Assembly (NCBI GenBank): GCA_051745265.1
Contig: JBNJDW010000112.1
Span: 1 to 6,360 of the forward strand
Length of the DNA stretch: 6,360 nucleotides
Direction of reading: 5' to 3'
Origin: JBNJDW01 sp051745265
GTDB taxonomy: Bacteria > Pseudomonadota > Alphaproteobacteria > Micavibrionales > CSBR16-224
A program made the position numbers and the translations under genes. Shown piece after piece: positions 5,542 through 6,360 of the stretch. The notes beneath the pieces are model-generated. The model ran no database searches. It was not told where the DNA came from and saw nothing but the letters and a program-made list of their open reading frames with translations. Each line of letters opens with the position of its first letter. Within the stretch, counting starts at the first letter, position 1.

Positions 5542-6360
5542 TTAACGGATAAGATTCTGCAATGCCATAAAACGTCCCGCCCGGGCCGGTTCGATATCAA
5601 GACTCCGGACAAGCGTCATCAGCGCGCCTACATTTTCTGTAATCCGTTTAATGGTTTCAGCCTTGGCATGCTCGACCTTGGCCCGGGTTTTAAAGTTTTC
5701 TTCGATGCTGATGGGGGAGGTCATCTCGACATATGCGGCAATAATACCGCCGGGATTGGCAATAAAATCAGGAATAACCGTAATACCGTTTTCATGCAGC
5801 CTGCTGCGGGCTTCGTTCGAAGACGGGTTGTTTGAACCTTCGGAAATATAGTCGGCCTGAATTTTATCGGTATTTTCAATATAAATGACATCCTGTACGG
5901 CAGCGGGGAACAAGACATCTACCTTGGCGTAAAGGACTTCGGACAGGTCAGGATCGCGCTGATAGGCGCCATTTTCCAAAAGGGCGTTGCTGGCGATAAA
6001 ATCACCCTTGGACAGGGCGTGGATCAATTCTGCAGAGGCGCCGTTTTTGAGGAACCAGCTGCCACCCAGCCGTGGATCGGCGATTGATTTGAGGATGCCG
6101 CCATACTGGCTGAAATATTTGATAATGGCAGCACCCATGGCCCCGGCGCCCTGTACGGCAAAGCTTGCGCCCTCTACTGTTTTGCCATCATATTCCATGG
6201 CCACTTTGGCCGCCGTGGCAACGCCAAGACCGGCGATGCCTTCTTTATCATAGTCTGTGCCGCCCATATGCAGGGGTTTTCCGGTAAAGGATCTGGTTGA
6301 TCCCAACTCATCGCAGACCCAAAGAGGGTGCTCGGGCCGGGCGCCCATATCAAAACCAAA
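5542..6360 (-). CDS. Glu/Leu/Phe/Val-type amino-acid dehydrogenase, 3' part
   Basis: The visible 272 residues are the C-terminal part of an NAD(P)-dependent amino-acid dehydrogenase that oxidatively deaminates an amino acid to its 2-oxo acid. The frame stays open to the window edge, with FGFD before MGARP, so the internal ATG at 6348 is not the true start. Seen: the TGKPLHMGGTDYDKEGIAGLGV segment that links the two domains. The Rossmann motif VQGAGAMG (GxGxxG) follows, then SIADPRLGG with an Asp at the end of the second strand, SEGSNNPSSNEA, and IPDFIANPGGIIAAYVE. These match the ELFV dehydrogenase family; classical members have NAGG where this has NPGG. The substrate-binding catalytic Lys residues lie outside the window, so glutamate versus a branched or aromatic amino acid cannot be decided. 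It is not obviously part of the NAD operon. Confidence 0.88.
   Translation of the reverse strand, partial: FGFDMGARPEHPLWVCDELGSTRSFTGKPLHMGGTDYDKEGIAGLGVATAAKVAMEYDGKTVEGASFAVQGAGAMGAAIIKYFSQYGGILKSIADPRLGGSWFLKNGASAELIHALSKGDFIASNALLENGAYQRDPDLSEVLYAKVDVLFPAAVQDVIYIENTDKIQADYISEGSNNPSSNEARSRLHENGITVIPDFIANPGGIIAAYVEMTSPISIEENFKTRAKVEHAKAETIKRITENVGALMTLVRSLDIEPARAGRFMALQNLIR

Overview
This window appears to come from a Gram-negative proteobacterium, most likely an alphaproteobacterium or a relative. That placement is an inference from moderate G+C, codon use and general protein resemblance; there is no rRNA or other marker here. It is compact chromosomal DNA with no mobile element, CRISPR array, tRNA or rRNA that I can recognise.

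Positions 1-4904 form a dedicated NAD salvage locus. An AT-rich promoter/operator region (about 41-90) leads a three-gene plus-strand operon: long-form nicotinate phosphoribosyltransferase (pncB, 122-1738), an isochorismatase-fold hydrolase that is probably nicotinamidase (pncA-like, 1731-2492), and glutamine-dependent NAD+ synthase (nadE, 2434-4191). The three genes overlap one another by 8 and 59 bases. A strong hairpin at 4204-4235 separates them from nadD (nicotinate-nucleotide adenylyltransferase, 4257-4904), which is transcribed convergently. Together the four products would make a full Preiss-Handler route: nicotinamide to nicotinate (PncA), to NaMN (PncB), to NaAD (NadD), to NAD+ (NadE).

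Positions 4905-6360 are read on the minus strand. Upstream of nadD lies its promoter and then a region of consecutive hairpins (4991-5096). Next come a 107-residue protein of unknown function (5093-5416) and the C-terminal 272 residues of a Glu/Leu/Phe/Val-type, NAD(P)-dependent amino-acid dehydrogenase whose start lies beyond position 6360.

I found no wholly new system. The most interesting signal is regulatory. The pncB and nadD promoters share a 28-base block (21 of 28 identical by eye) that includes the -35 box, an ACTC half-site, a 15-base spacer and the -10 box. At pncB this block runs into nested perfect inverted repeats covering the -10 box. This suggests a common repressor for the two convergent transcription units; its identity cannot be read from this window. 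Second-tier points are the 59-base out-of-frame pncA/nadE overlap, an enlarged PncA-like enzyme, and an altered nucleotide-binding motif in NadD.
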